Of a stretch of 64,000 bases of DNA, positions 8,887 to 17,578 are shown one piece after another. Origin of the DNA: Methylocaldum szegediense (GTDB lineage: Bacteria; Pseudomonadota; Gammaproteobacteria; Methylococcales; Methylococcaceae); contig NZ_OX458333.1 in assembly GCF_949769195.1 (NCBI RefSeq), positions 620,001-684,000 of the forward strand, read 5' to 3'. The first letter of the stretch is position 1. Every line of letters begins with the position of its first letter. Both the position numbers and the translations under genes were made by a program. Below the pieces are notes generated by a model that made no database searches, was not told the origin of the DNA, and was given only the letters and a program-made list of their open reading frames with translations.

Positions 8887-11800
8887 CTACAACTGGCGCT
8901 GATAAAGAGTTATGTTCTTGACGCTAATTGCGCGACAAGCTGCCGGATTGTCAAGATCAAAACGGATTCCTTTTATTCTGTGCAAAATTAACCACCAAGG
9001 GGAGGCATCAAGCGGAACTATTAAAGTTCCGTTCTCAGCCGAAAATTTAAAGCTTGATTCTTCGAATGCGCCTTTGCGTTCATCACCCCACCAAAATATC
9101 TGTATTCTTGGTTCGACCTTGCGGTCGAAGCATTTGAAATCAAATCTAAGCAATCCAGCATCACGGCCGGACAAGCCGAAATCGGAAATATCGTAGATCA
9201 CTTTTGGATCGCTTCCTTTAACCTCATAAACGCCGTTTTCAGAAGAAACATCAAATACTCTCGGAGATATTCCATCTAAATTTCGAATCGAGGTCATTTT
9301 AGCTCGTAGTGACTTTTCAGACCTACCCCATGAGACCGGTATCTTCTTAAGGTCTGAAACTGAAAATGACCTCTGAAAAAGCGAAGCAGTGTACTCTCGA
9401 CAAACGTTTGGCGAAACAGTTATATCGACCAAGTTCTGATCAGAAGTGTCAGGAGGGGGGATTTGATCGCCGCTAAGCCAAACAACTGGCTGCTTATCGG
9501 AAATTCGTTTAATAACTCGAGTTTCACCGTCCGGAAAGCGAATCTGGTTTCCAGTCTTAAGCATTGAAACAAGAACAGGATCGCTTAAAACTATCGCAGC
9601 CTCATGTCGACCAAAACCGTAAATCCAATCTTCGTTAGTTATATTTCGAATTTCAGCAGTTATTTTATTATCAACATGCTCTTCTTTACCTGAGTTCCTG
9701 TAACCAATAATAAACCCGCTCTCCATTCTAGGTATATAATTATTTATCACAAATTTATATAGGTACGGATTACGCAGTGCAAGCCCACCACCATCATGAG
9801 TAATGTTGTCTGCCTGTAAAAGAGCGATTTTAGGGGGCGAAACAGCTAAAGCTTCTATAGCGCGCTTTTGTTGCTCTCGAGGAGCTAAATTATAAGGAGC
9901 GGTAATTGGTAATGGTGGTAAACGATTTAAATAAAAATAGTGCGCATTGCGGGAAGTTAGGTCTAGATAGGTTTCATCTGTAGAAAGTTTCGATTTAATA
10001 AGAGCATTTAATCTACTAATATGATTCCATTGATTTTTATCTACGTATGCAAGCCCAATATTAGGTAGTCCTGCCTTGGTCGCATCCGTTAAAGTGGGGG
10101 AACGAACTGTTTGTGCTGCACTTGAAAAAAGGCTGGATAAAGAAGTAGATCTAAATCCGAGCAGGGAGCTCATGAATACAACAGATAAAACCACGAACAC
10201 TCGATTGTAATCCGTTAATGTGTTCCATATTAAAAGTGGAAATAGTACTGTCCAACCTAAAATAGACACTAGCCCGGGTCTAGATAAGTGACCGGGATCA
10301 AGTCGCCCCATAGAGTACGGAATTAAAAAAAGCAAAAAAACAAGAAATATAATGGCATGATAAAAGGAGCTTCGGGAGTCATTAAAGTCTCGCCAATACT
10401 TATATATAACATAAAGGCACGAGAGCGGTATCGCAATCCAAGACATTCTGATAACTTCTAAAACAAGTCCAGATGGCCTTGATGTATTCCAACTAAGACT
10501 CCATGGTATACCATAAGTAACCTGGTTAATTGGTCCATTTTCTAGCACATATTGGATGGCGCCAGCTAGCATGGTAAGTAAGGAGGTTGTAGTGAGTAAG
10601 AACAACAGCGAGACGAAAGTTAGGCCTAGACATCTCCACGACTCTTTGTCGCCGATACGTATTTGGTCCCATATCATTTTGAGAGCAAGAAAGCCAAAAG
10701 CCGCAACCAAAAGCAGCCCCGGAGCTGGTGTGCCTAAAATGACAACAGGAGCCGTGAGCATCCAAACAGAGAGCCATTTGGCAGGTTGAGCCCTCAAAAT
10801 AGAGCTTAGCCATAGACAGATAAAAGGTACAAGGAAGAACCAACTAAAACGACCGCCAAGCAGGAAAATAGCTACAAAAGCGAGGATAAGGTTTCCTGTA
10901 AAATAATAAATTGACATAAAAGAAAAAAGGCTAAGAACGGCTAAGGCGGACCGTCCCGCCTCGCCAATACTTGCAGCAGTTCCGTCATAGAATATGGACG
11001 CAAAAAAAGCTCTCAAATCATCATCAATGAACCCATGGGGAGGTATATAATTAACATAGGGGATGAAGCCGTGCGAATAACTCCAGTAGCCGATTAGATG
11101 CTCGCCAAAATGATAGTCATCAGCACTAATTTTGGGCGTTATGGTAACGCCTGTTTTTAAGCCAACAAGAAGTCCGAAAAGCGCAAAAGGCGAAAATAAT
11201 CTCCTCCAATCTCTATCTCGAAGGTTTGGTCGGAAACGCTTTAACACGTCATAGGTTCCATAAATAATAAAAGCGACGATTAAAGCCTTCAAATAAATAG
11301 TTGTGTTATATTTCACAATAGCGCCTGACGGCAGTAAAATCCTTGATGGGTACAGTGTCAAGAAAAAAAACGGGAGCCCAATCTGTCCCGCAAAGAAAAG
11401 TTTTATAAAACCAGGGTGTGGGCTACTACGGTACTTTATGAGCGCGAGTGTTCCCGCGAGGAATCCAATGACAATCAAGAAAGAGCTGACCTTGAAAGGA
11501 GAAACGACTCTTAAATTACCCACTAAGCTCATAGGGACCCTGCTTAAAAGGATTGCGATCTCAATGGGTATAAGAGAAATTAAAACTATCGATAATAGAA
11601 TCGCGCCGCAAAAGTCCGGGTCGAATTTACCTTTATTTTTCCGATTGAAAAAAGCAATAACGGCAATAGAAGTTAATCCGAGCGCGGAAATAAATATCGG
11701 TTTAGTGTCTAACGTCGGACCTAAAAAAAGGGATCCGACGGTAGCGTAAAATGGGAGAGACCATAAAACTAGTTGTTTCAGGAAGCCGAAGAAGACCTCG

Positions 11801-12042
11801 CAGCTATGGCCTTCGCGTATACTGGAAGCTATTTTTGATAGGGCAAGAGAGCCAAAAAAGGAAGCTAGGATAAAAGCGGGCCACGCTATTAAATCTTGAA
11901 TTTTAGTTCCGGCATCCCATGCGATCCGGCCGACGAGAAAATCACTATAATGCGGGGTAATCTTTAGCTTAAGCGCGGCGATAAAAAGCGTTGCTCCAAG
12001 AACCAGTGCAGAGGTTGTCGCAGTGAATTTTTTAGTATTCAT
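8887..12042 (-). CDS. Large polytopic membrane protein, GT-C-like, with soluble C-terminal region
   Basis: This encodes 1051 residues. Roughly the first 640 are a series of hydrophobic spans. The last about 400 are soluble and end in a beta-rich, possibly carbohydrate-binding segment (LRFDFKCFDRKVEPRIQIFWWG). A paired acidic motif SADDYHFGE near residue 304, in a loop between spans, resembles the catalytic loop of GT-C glycosyltransferases that use polyprenyl-phosphate sugars. That is inference. No named family is recognised. The gene is visibly more A/T-rich than the rest of the window, which suggests transfer. Its ATG overlaps the stop of the upstream GT2 gene by one base (TAATG), so it is translationally coupled as the last gene of the operon. 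Confidence 0.7.
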   Translation of the reverse strand: MNTKKFTATTSALVLGATLFIAALKLKITPHYSDFLVGRIAWDAGTKIQDLIAWPAFILASFFGSLALSKIASSIREGHSCEVFFGFLKQLVLWSLPFYATVGSLFLGPTLDTKPIFISALGLTSIAVIAFFNRKNKGKFDPDFCGAILLSIVLISLIPIEIAILLSRVPMSLVGNLRVVSPFKVSSFLIVIGFLAGTLALIKYRSSPHPGFIKLFFAGQIGLPFFFLTLYPSRILLPSGAIVKYNTTIYLKALIVAFIIYGTYDVLKRFRPNLRDRDWRRLFSPFALFGLLVGLKTGVTITPKISADDYHFGEHLIGYWSYSHGFIPYVNYIPPHGFIDDDLRAFFASIFYDGTAASIGEAGRSALAVLSLFSFMSIYYFTGNLILAFVAIFLLGGRFSWFFLVPFICLWLSSILRAQPAKWLSVWMLTAPVVILGTPAPGLLLVAAFGFLALKMIWDQIRIGDKESWRCLGLTFVSLLFLLTTTSLLTMLAGAIQYVLENGPINQVTYGIPWSLSWNTSRPSGLVLEVIRMSWIAIPLSCLYVIYKYWRDFNDSRSSFYHAIIFLVFLLFLIPYSMGRLDPGHLSRPGLVSILGWTVLFPLLIWNTLTDYNRVFVVLSVVFMSSLLGFRSTSLSSLFSSAAQTVRSPTLTDATKAGLPNIGLAYVDKNQWNHISRLNALIKSKLSTDETYLDLTSRNAHYFYLNRLPPLPITAPYNLAPREQQKRAIEALAVSPPKIALLQADNITHDGGGLALRNPYLYKFVINNYIPRMESGFIIGYRNSGKEEHVDNKITAEIRNITNEDWIYGFGRHEAAIVLSDPVLVSMLKTGNQIRFPDGETRVIKRISDKQPVVWLSGDQIPPPDTSDQNLVDITVSPNVCREYTASLFQRSFSVSDLKKIPVSWGRSEKSLRAKMTSIRNLDGISPRVFDVSSENGVYEVKGSDPKVIYDISDFGLSGRDAGLLRFDFKCFDRKVEPRIQIFWWGDERKGAFEESSFKFSAENGTLIVPLDASPWWLILHRIKGIRFDLDNPAACRAISVKNITLYQRQL

Positions 12043-12887
12043 TATCGAGACGTGCGATTAGGTCCTGTTGCTGTTTTTGGGTTAAAACGACCAAAGGATG
12101 ATAAAAGAAGTGTTTTTAGAACGGATAAAGTTCCCCCAATGCCAGTTATTTTGGTAGGAATCGGCCCGGGGGGATATCGCCTGATTGTCGGCAGCTCTTT
12201 ACACACATAGCCGAGCTTAGGCGCCCGGTATGACAAGTAGGCGAGAAGTTCATAGGTGACAAAAATATCTCGAAATGGAGCAATTCCGGGGTCTAGCAGC
12301 ATCCTGCGACTGTATGCTCGGAACCCTTGCGTCGTGTCTGTCCATTTAAACCCTGATGCGAGACTTAGGCAGGGCGCATGGATATACCGGATTGCAAATT
12401 GTCGAAGCTTTGGCGTGTTCACTCCCATACCGCCGGGTAAAAAGCGAGATGCTTGTACAAAATCAACTCCATCTTCTAGAGCCTGGATGAATTGCGGTAT
12501 CGCTCCCGGATCATCTTTGTCGTTGCCATCGATAGTGACTATACCGTTGTAGCCGTGATCGAGGGCAAAAGCATAGGCGCATCTTAGCTGGGCGCTCAGT
12601 TTTCCCGGGCCAGTTTTGACGAGAAGCGCTTTAACGCCCATTTGCTGCAACATATCGAGTTTCAGGGAACCGTCCGTGCTGCCGCCATCGACGATAATGA
12701 TGTCCGCGATTGCAGTAATTTGGTTAGCTTTCATCCGTTTGAGGAAGGTCTTTATTCGCTCACCTTCGTTAATCACGGGGATTACGACACAGTAGGAATG
12801 TTGCTTGCCGAACCACAGTGGCACCTCCATAGCAGGCACTTGCCACTCGGCGCGGTCTCTTGGAGAAATTTCTTGTGTTGTATTCAC
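12042..12887 (-). CDS. Glycosyltransferase family 2, DPM1-like
   Basis: This 281-residue protein has the GT2 fold start YCVVIPVINEGERIKTFLKRM, IIIVDGGSTDGS and a second acidic site VTIDGNDKDDPGAIPQFI. This is the arrangement of dolichyl/undecaprenyl-phosphate mannosyl- or glucosyltransferases. No C-terminal membrane spans are obvious, unlike the other GT2 of this operon. It probably transfers a sugar from a nucleotide donor to a lipid carrier or glycan. It starts 4 bp after the transporter gene and overlaps the membrane protein gene by one base. Confidence 0.85.
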   Translation of the reverse strand: MNTTQEISPRDRAEWQVPAMEVPLWFGKQHSYCVVIPVINEGERIKTFLKRMKANQITAIADIIIVDGGSTDGSLKLDMLQQMGVKALLVKTGPGKLSAQLRCAYAFALDHGYNGIVTIDGNDKDDPGAIPQFIQALEDGVDFVQASRFLPGGMGVNTPKLRQFAIRYIHAPCLSLASGFKWTDTTQGFRAYSRRMLLDPGIAPFRDIFVTYELLAYLSYRAPKLGYVCKELPTIRRYPPGPIPTKITGIGGTLSVLKTLLLSSFGRFNPKTATGPNRTSR

Positions 12888-12891
12888 TTGG

Positions 12892-13248
12892 TCATGTAAC
12901 CCGAGCGGTGATCAGTGCCACGCCCACAATCACGAGAAAGATGCCGGCACCTGTTGTCCAGTGAAATGACTCACGAAAGATCAAAGCGGAACAAAGCGCG
13001 ACAGACGCCACTGCTCCAGAAGTCAATACAGGGTGAGCGACATTGAGCGGTAGCCTTGCCAATGCAGCGGCGTAAAGGAGGAATGCGGCACCGTATAGAC
13101 CTAAGCCTAACCAGAAGGGCCAGTTGCTTAAGGCCGCCAGGGGATCTGTTAAGGAAGGAAACTTCCTGGGAGGCATCATGGCGATCTTGACCATGATGCT
13201 GGCGGACGCATTAGCGGCGATGCCAAGCACCAAGATTAACCATTTCAT
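12892..13248 (-). CDS. Small EmrE/EamA-like membrane transporter
   Basis: This encodes 118 residues from the ATG at 13248, which overlaps the upstream stop as ATGA. A longer frame upstream adds ten residues inside the isomerase gene and was not chosen. Four hydrophobic helices are visible, ending FLVIVGVALITARVT. The central LPLNVAHPVLTSGAVASVAL is the pattern of small multidrug resistance and ArnE/ArnF-type proteins. In this operon a role as a flippase for a lipid-linked sugar is likelier than drug export, by analogy with ArnEF. That is inference. Confidence 0.78.
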   Translation of the reverse strand: MKWLILVLGIAANASASIMVKIAMMPPRKFPSLTDPLAALSNWPFWLGLGLYGAAFLLYAAALARLPLNVAHPVLTSGAVASVALCSALIFRESFHWTTGAGIFLVIVGVALITARVT

Positions 13249-14078
13249 GTGGCAGCACCTTGTGCTGATCTGTAGCACTCAACAGCACAAGACAAAGCTC
13301 GTTCGATGGACTGGAGATGAGGCTCTTCGTTTGTGGCCACCATCTCAATTGAAACCACGTGCTGAGGAAGGTATTGCAGGAGCGCTTCGTGCATAAGCCG
13401 ATGATCAGTGCCGCCATCGCCGAGTGGCTTCAGATCCGGCTCGCTCGCATGCACATGGCCTATCAAGCCGGCGCAATTCTTCAGTACCGCTTTGGGAGAT
13501 TCTCCATTAATCGTTAAGGACCCGGTGTCGAACTGCATTCGGATAGCACTGTGACCGACCGCGGTTACGACCTGGGCTGTCTCTACACTGTTGGTCATAA
13601 AGTTCGCGCCGTATCGGGTTGGATTAGGCTCCAGGCACACAATGACGCCATGCTCCTGCGCGGCATCACCGAGACGCAGGAAAAACTTGACTGCTTGCTC
13701 TAATGCTTGGGCATCGCCCAAGCCGGAGCGATCTCGGTTTTTGGGTGAGCCAAATACCAATCGGGTCGCACCAAGACCCGCACCGATACGGCACACCGCT
13801 CGCAGATGATCTAGCATCGCTTGCTGGCTTTTGTTGTCGCCAAATACATTCAACCCTGTCGTACCAAACAACAGGGCTTGCATACCGGTGATCTCGATAC
13901 CGTGATCAGCCCACCATTGCTTGACCTTTGCAATGTCCTCGTCCTTAGTCTCTGCTGGATTGGCGAAGTATTTACCGGGCGCAACATCGATCGCATCTAC
14001 GCCGAATTTATTCAGGAGTTGTGCGACGGCTAGATCTTCGGAAATGTCCCAGGCAATGTTCGATATCGCAAGCCTCAC
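13245..14078 (-). CDS. TIM-barrel sugar phosphate isomerase/epimerase (AP endonuclease 2 fold)
   Basis: This 277-residue protein fits PF01261. The strand-end acidic and histidine residues that usually bind a divalent metal are visible at VCLEPNPTRYGANF, MQFDTGSL, GHVHASEPDL and VSIEMV. Relatives isomerise or epimerise sugars and inositols. In this setting it probably works on the sugar made or modified by the operon. It overlaps its neighbours by 4 bp on both sides. Confidence 0.85.
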   Translation of the reverse strand: MRLAISNIAWDISEDLAVAQLLNKFGVDAIDVAPGKYFANPAETKDEDIAKVKQWWADHGIEITGMQALLFGTTGLNVFGDNKSQQAMLDHLRAVCRIGAGLGATRLVFGSPKNRDRSGLGDAQALEQAVKFFLRLGDAAQEHGVIVCLEPNPTRYGANFMTNSVETAQVVTAVGHSAIRMQFDTGSLTINGESPKAVLKNCAGLIGHVHASEPDLKPLGDGGTDHRLMHEALLQYLPQHVVSIEMVATNEEPHLQSIERALSCAVECYRSAQGAAT

Positions 14079-14869
14079 GACGCTGCTCCAGTTTCACCCT
14101 TCAAAGTAATAGGTTCTGATTGGGCATAGCTGCGGATGGCCAAGATCGATTCACGCGCACTGTATTGATAACGGCCTGAAACGCCGAATGCCTCTGCATA
14201 TCGAGTTTGCATATCGTAACGAGCGGGAGTGTTCGGAAGCGAATGTGTGAACGGCTTGCCGAAACCCATCAGAGAAACGTCGGCAACGCTGATCGGTTCG
14301 GCGGTAAGATGCACAAGAGATAGGCGGGCGTCTAGTGCCATCTGGATGTCGTACCAAAGATTGACCATAGGGTAAAACTGGAAGATCGCTCTACTTTCGA
14401 TTGCGTGAAGATTATTGTGATTAAGAAAGTCAAAGATCACGTTCTTGCGTAAACCGGGACCAACCAACCCTGGCAAGCGGACGATCAGATGGCGGGGAAA
14501 ATGCTGTTCCACAAATTTTTCGAGGAGTCGACGATGAAGTCCGTAGGGATGCAAGCCCGCTTCGTTGACCGGAGTAGATTCATCAACTCCAACCGGAGTT
14601 TTGAATACATCGACGGTGCTAATCAATATGAATGTTTTGCACTTGAGGGTTCGAAGGTGGTCGATTAGGGAGTCAATCTTCTTTCGATCCACTTCGGGCT
14701 CGCGATTGGCAATCCATTTCTGGGCGGGAGCTCCTGCACAAACCACTACATTGAACTCACGATTGTCGACTTCATGGATATTGGTCGAACGGTAAAGCGC
14801 AGTAAAATGCGCTTGCTTTAGAAGCGTACTTCCGACAAAACCAGAAAATCCAATTAGGGCGTTTTCCAT
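14075..14869 (-). CDS. Rossmann-fold NAD(P)-dependent epimerase/dehydratase-like protein
   Basis: This encodes 264 residues from the ATG at 14869. A GTG at 14875 that overlaps the previous stop as GTGA is an alternative. The glycine motif GFSGFVGS is at residue 7. FILISTVDVFKTP and ESTPVNEAGLHPYGLHRRLLE follow the extended SDR pattern, but the usual YxxxK is YGLHR, with Arg one place later. So either the catalytic lysine is replaced or the enzyme is atypical. It likely reduces, epimerises or dehydrates a nucleotide sugar. Confidence 0.75.
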   Translation of the reverse strand: MENALIGFSGFVGSTLLKQAHFTALYRSTNIHEVDNREFNVVVCAGAPAQKWIANREPEVDRKKIDSLIDHLRTLKCKTFILISTVDVFKTPVGVDESTPVNEAGLHPYGLHRRLLEKFVEQHFPRHLIVRLPGLVGPGLRKNVIFDFLNHNNLHAIESRAIFQFYPMVNLWYDIQMALDARLSLVHLTAEPISVADVSLMGFGKPFTHSLPNTPARYDMQTRYAEAFGVSGRYQYSARESILAIRSYAQSEPITLKGETGAAS

Positions 14870-14871
14870 CG

Positions 14872-16014
14872 TCACTCCAGCGAACTTTTAAACTCTTCTG
14901 TTTCGAGTTTTTCAAGAATGTCGTAAATATTGTCTATCTTTCCGCCTAGCACCGAATAACAGCCCGGTAGCTTTTCATGCTTTTCGAAGAGAATCGGGCG
15001 GCCGTCATCTCCCTCGTTTTTGACCAAAACGGTTTTAACTTCGAAAAGCGAAGCAATATATTTGGCATTGCGTATGGCTGGGAGGTACCGGCCTGCATCC
15101 CGGACCATTCGATCAACCCGTGTAGCCTGATCGTATTCATCGAGCTTCTTGTATGGATCAATCCCTGGTTCGTCCTTCCAGCAAAAGTGCGGCGTGTAAC
15201 GAACGTGCGACAGTGTGTGCAGGCCACGAGCAGGAAACGGCATCATCGAAAAAAATGGCCCGTCCATGACCGTGATTCCAAGCTCTTTGAGCACCTCGGG
15301 CACTTGCATAAGGGCTATTTCGGTCACCTCTTGCTTAAGCTCAGTTTGGGTGCGAGGGAAGTCGCCTGAAAACTGATTCAGTCCGCTATAGGTACAGTTG
15401 AAGACGTATTTACAGGTGATTGACGAAGCACCTCCTGACTCTGGCTGGATGGCTACTGTCAAATTGTTGTCTGCCTCTGAGCGGAAAATCGCTGTCGCGC
15501 GGGTTGAAAAGCGCACGTCGACGCCGGCATACTTAAGTTCTCTAACTGCCCACTCGGCGAGTCGCGTTGAGTCGAAGGCATACTCCTCGACGAGAAAAAC
15601 ATCTTCAATCAGCCGAGGCTCGAAAAGCTGTTTTAATTCAGCTTTTGCCGGTTTGAGTTCTGCTCCAATCTGATGACAAAAGCGTTCGAATTGCTTGGCA
15701 GTCACCTTCGAGTTACGCCTTGCAATAGCGTAAAGCTTTACAAAATCCTGTTTAATGGCTTGCGGCCAATCGCGTACGAAGCGGGGTAAATTGACACGAC
15801 TGCGAAAAGCTGTAGTGAAGCTTCTAGGGTAGTGGTATCCGCTGTGTACGCGCGCCTGGTTGTTGTACGACGCACGAGTCAGAAGCCAAGGCTCCCGTTC
15901 AAGCAGGATCACTCGACGCAATCCACGGGTCTTAACAAGGTAAATCGCAATTGAAGATCCGTAGAAGCCACCGCCAATGATAACCGCATCTACAGTGCTC
16001 TGTCGCACGGTCAC
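14872..16014 (-). CDS. FAD-dependent oxidoreductase (DAO family)
   Basis: This encodes 380 residues. The dinucleotide-binding start VDAVIIGGGFYGSSIAIYL is followed by ILLEREPWLLTRASYNNQARVHSGYHYPRS, a DAO-like flavin contact region, and by a C-terminal LGGKIDNIYDILEKL. It resembles glycine/D-amino-acid or L-2-hydroxyglutarate oxidase relatives, here in a sugar cluster. It may oxidise a hydroxyl or amine on a carbohydrate. The substrate is unknown. It overlaps the upstream gene by 4 bp. Confidence 0.8.
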   Translation of the reverse strand: MTVRQSTVDAVIIGGGFYGSSIAIYLVKTRGLRRVILLEREPWLLTRASYNNQARVHSGYHYPRSFTTAFRSRVNLPRFVRDWPQAIKQDFVKLYAIARRNSKVTAKQFERFCHQIGAELKPAKAELKQLFEPRLIEDVFLVEEYAFDSTRLAEWAVRELKYAGVDVRFSTRATAIFRSEADNNLTVAIQPESGGASSITCKYVFNCTYSGLNQFSGDFPRTQTELKQEVTEIALMQVPEVLKELGITVMDGPFFSMMPFPARGLHTLSHVRYTPHFCWKDEPGIDPYKKLDEYDQATRVDRMVRDAGRYLPAIRNAKYIASLFEVKTVLVKNEGDDGRPILFEKHEKLPGCYSVLGGKIDNIYDILEKLETEEFKSSLE

Positions 16015-17036
16015 GTAACAAGCTGACCTGAATGGTGCGAGGCTTTGGTTGATGATGACGAAACGTCTTCAATATTCAGCTTCTCCCTGTGGGTCATGCG
16101 CATACTCGTGAATTCCTGGCCAACGTGATACAGCGGACCTTCATTGCTAAGGCTGGCCATATGCAATATGTATTCGCCTAGCACCAAAAGCACTAACGAG
16201 ATCAAGAAAAACATGCCTGATTGCTGCAAAGACAGGCTCACCCAGCCGGGTGCAACGTCAGTTTTGAAAATGCCGACTGCAAGAACATAGACCGAATAAA
16301 GCAAGTTCGCAGCGGCTCCAAACAAGGACAGTGATGTCACAAGTCGCATCGGCGCTTGTGTCGTTGACACAAGGAGACGCATTCCTCGGTCGATGCTTTC
16401 CCCCAATTTCTTGGTCTTCGTTGCACGCGGTTTAGCGCTGTATTCCATGTTGACGCGCGCAAAACCACCGGTGGCCGGTAAGTGCCGGTAGGTTACGGCG
16501 GGCTGCGGGTGCTGAAGAATAAAGTTTACGACCCGCTTGCTCAATAGCCTGTACTGAGGCGCTTCTTTAGCAAGATGTATCCCGTTAAGTGATTTGTACA
16601 AGAGATTAAAGGCTGTATAAGCCGTGCGATAAGCAAAACTTTGGCGCGGCTTCTGCCGGTTATTTGCAAAAACAACATCGGCTCCAGTAACCGCTTTCTT
16701 GAGCATTTCGGGTAAGAAACCAATATCATCAAGCAGGGGATCGATTATAACGATGAAATCACCCAGCGCATTCTCGAGTCCTACCCATGAAGCCGTGTCG
16801 CTGTCAACTTCCTTCGTAAGGGCATAGACCTGCAAGTTTGGATAGCCCGAAGGACCTGTCAGGCTTTTTAGAACGTTGACGCTGTCATCATCGGATGCGT
16901 TGTCAACAATGATCAGCTCATAATCGATGACGAGCGATGTCAATTGAGCGGAGGCATACTGAATAATGCTTTCAAGCTGCTGGGCTTGGTTGCGCACGAC
17001 ATATACAACTGACAGAAATACTGGGAAAAAACCCAT
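16011..17036 (-). CDS. GT2 glycosyltransferase with C-terminal membrane spans (GtrB/ArnC-like)
   Basis: This encodes 341 residues from the ATG at 17036, chosen for the GGAGG ribosome site at 17050-17046. The GT2 fold is shown by LSVVYVVRNQAQQLESI, YELIIVDNASDDDSV and DFIVIIDPLLDD. Two hydrophobic spans near the C-terminus (SLSLFGAAANLLYSVYVLAVGIF, MFFLISLVLLVLGEYI) match polyprenyl-phosphate sugar synthases such as GtrB and ArnC. It is the first gene of the seven-gene operon and probably charges undecaprenyl phosphate with the operon's sugar. Confidence 0.85.
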   Translation of the reverse strand: MGFFPVFLSVVYVVRNQAQQLESIIQYASAQLTSLVIDYELIIVDNASDDDSVNVLKSLTGPSGYPNLQVYALTKEVDSDTASWVGLENALGDFIVIIDPLLDDIGFLPEMLKKAVTGADVVFANNRQKPRQSFAYRTAYTAFNLLYKSLNGIHLAKEAPQYRLLSKRVVNFILQHPQPAVTYRHLPATGGFARVNMEYSAKPRATKTKKLGESIDRGMRLLVSTTQAPMRLVTSLSLFGAAANLLYSVYVLAVGIFKTDVAPGWVSLSLQQSGMFFLISLVLLVLGEYILHMASLSNEGPLYHVGQEFTSMRMTHREKLNIEDVSSSSTKASHHSGQLVT

Positions 17037-17483
17037 TTTTGTGGTCCTCCAACGCGCATCGTGGCGATGCGATTTCATTTATCGTACAAATTTTGTCATT
17101 TTAAATTGCACGCAGGGCAACGTCACTCTTATCCGCATTGTCCGTCCCAACATGCGATGCCTGAGGGGAATATTTAGTAAAGCAGTCGCGCCCGTGCATT
17201 GAGAGGAGTGACAGACAGAAAGCAAAGAGTTAAACGACAGAGTTCAAGGTATCAACCGTGGGGTCTACGGTGCAATTGGGACGTCCTTTGGTACAGACCG
17301 CCCCGAAAGTTGGGGGTAACAGGGATGCGTTGTAAGGCTGGGTTTGATGGGGTCATAAAAATCGTCTTTAGGTCAGGATAACGCTAACTCGGAAGTTTCT
17401 ATGATGAGTTGACGCGGCTGCGTTCCGTTTCGAAAGCGCAGCGCCATATCTTGGTCAAGGCTCGAGTTATGGTCGACGGATCG
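17037..17483. other. Operon leader region and unassigned DNA
   Basis: 447 bp upstream of the glycan operon and left of the IS256 remnant. No gene is recognised. The promoter of the operon should lie in the part next to 17050, but no convincing -35/-10 pair was fixed. Confidence 0.4.
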
Positions 17484-17555
17484 GAGTAATGGTCAAAATG
17501 TTGTGTATCCGGAGCTGATCAGGCGGCGACTTTCTCGACGTCTTCCTGAACGCCG
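17484..17555 (-). repeat. Remnant of an IS256-type end (type A)
   Basis: These 72 bases closely match, in inverse orientation, the last part and right terminal repeat of the element at 20585-21971 (GAGTAATGGTCAAA, then the coding end with GCGGCGACTTTCTCG). The fragment stops abruptly at a 23-nt piece (17556-17578) that recurs inside the neighbouring IS256-type element at 17718-17740. Confidence 0.8.
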
Positions 17556-17578
17556 TCGATACAGGACTTTCAGAATCG

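Noticed and set aside
8887-17036. Antimicrobial or defence-system reading of the operon
   Set aside because: No nuclease, helicase or sensor domain is present. The enzymes are all of carbohydrate or transport type.
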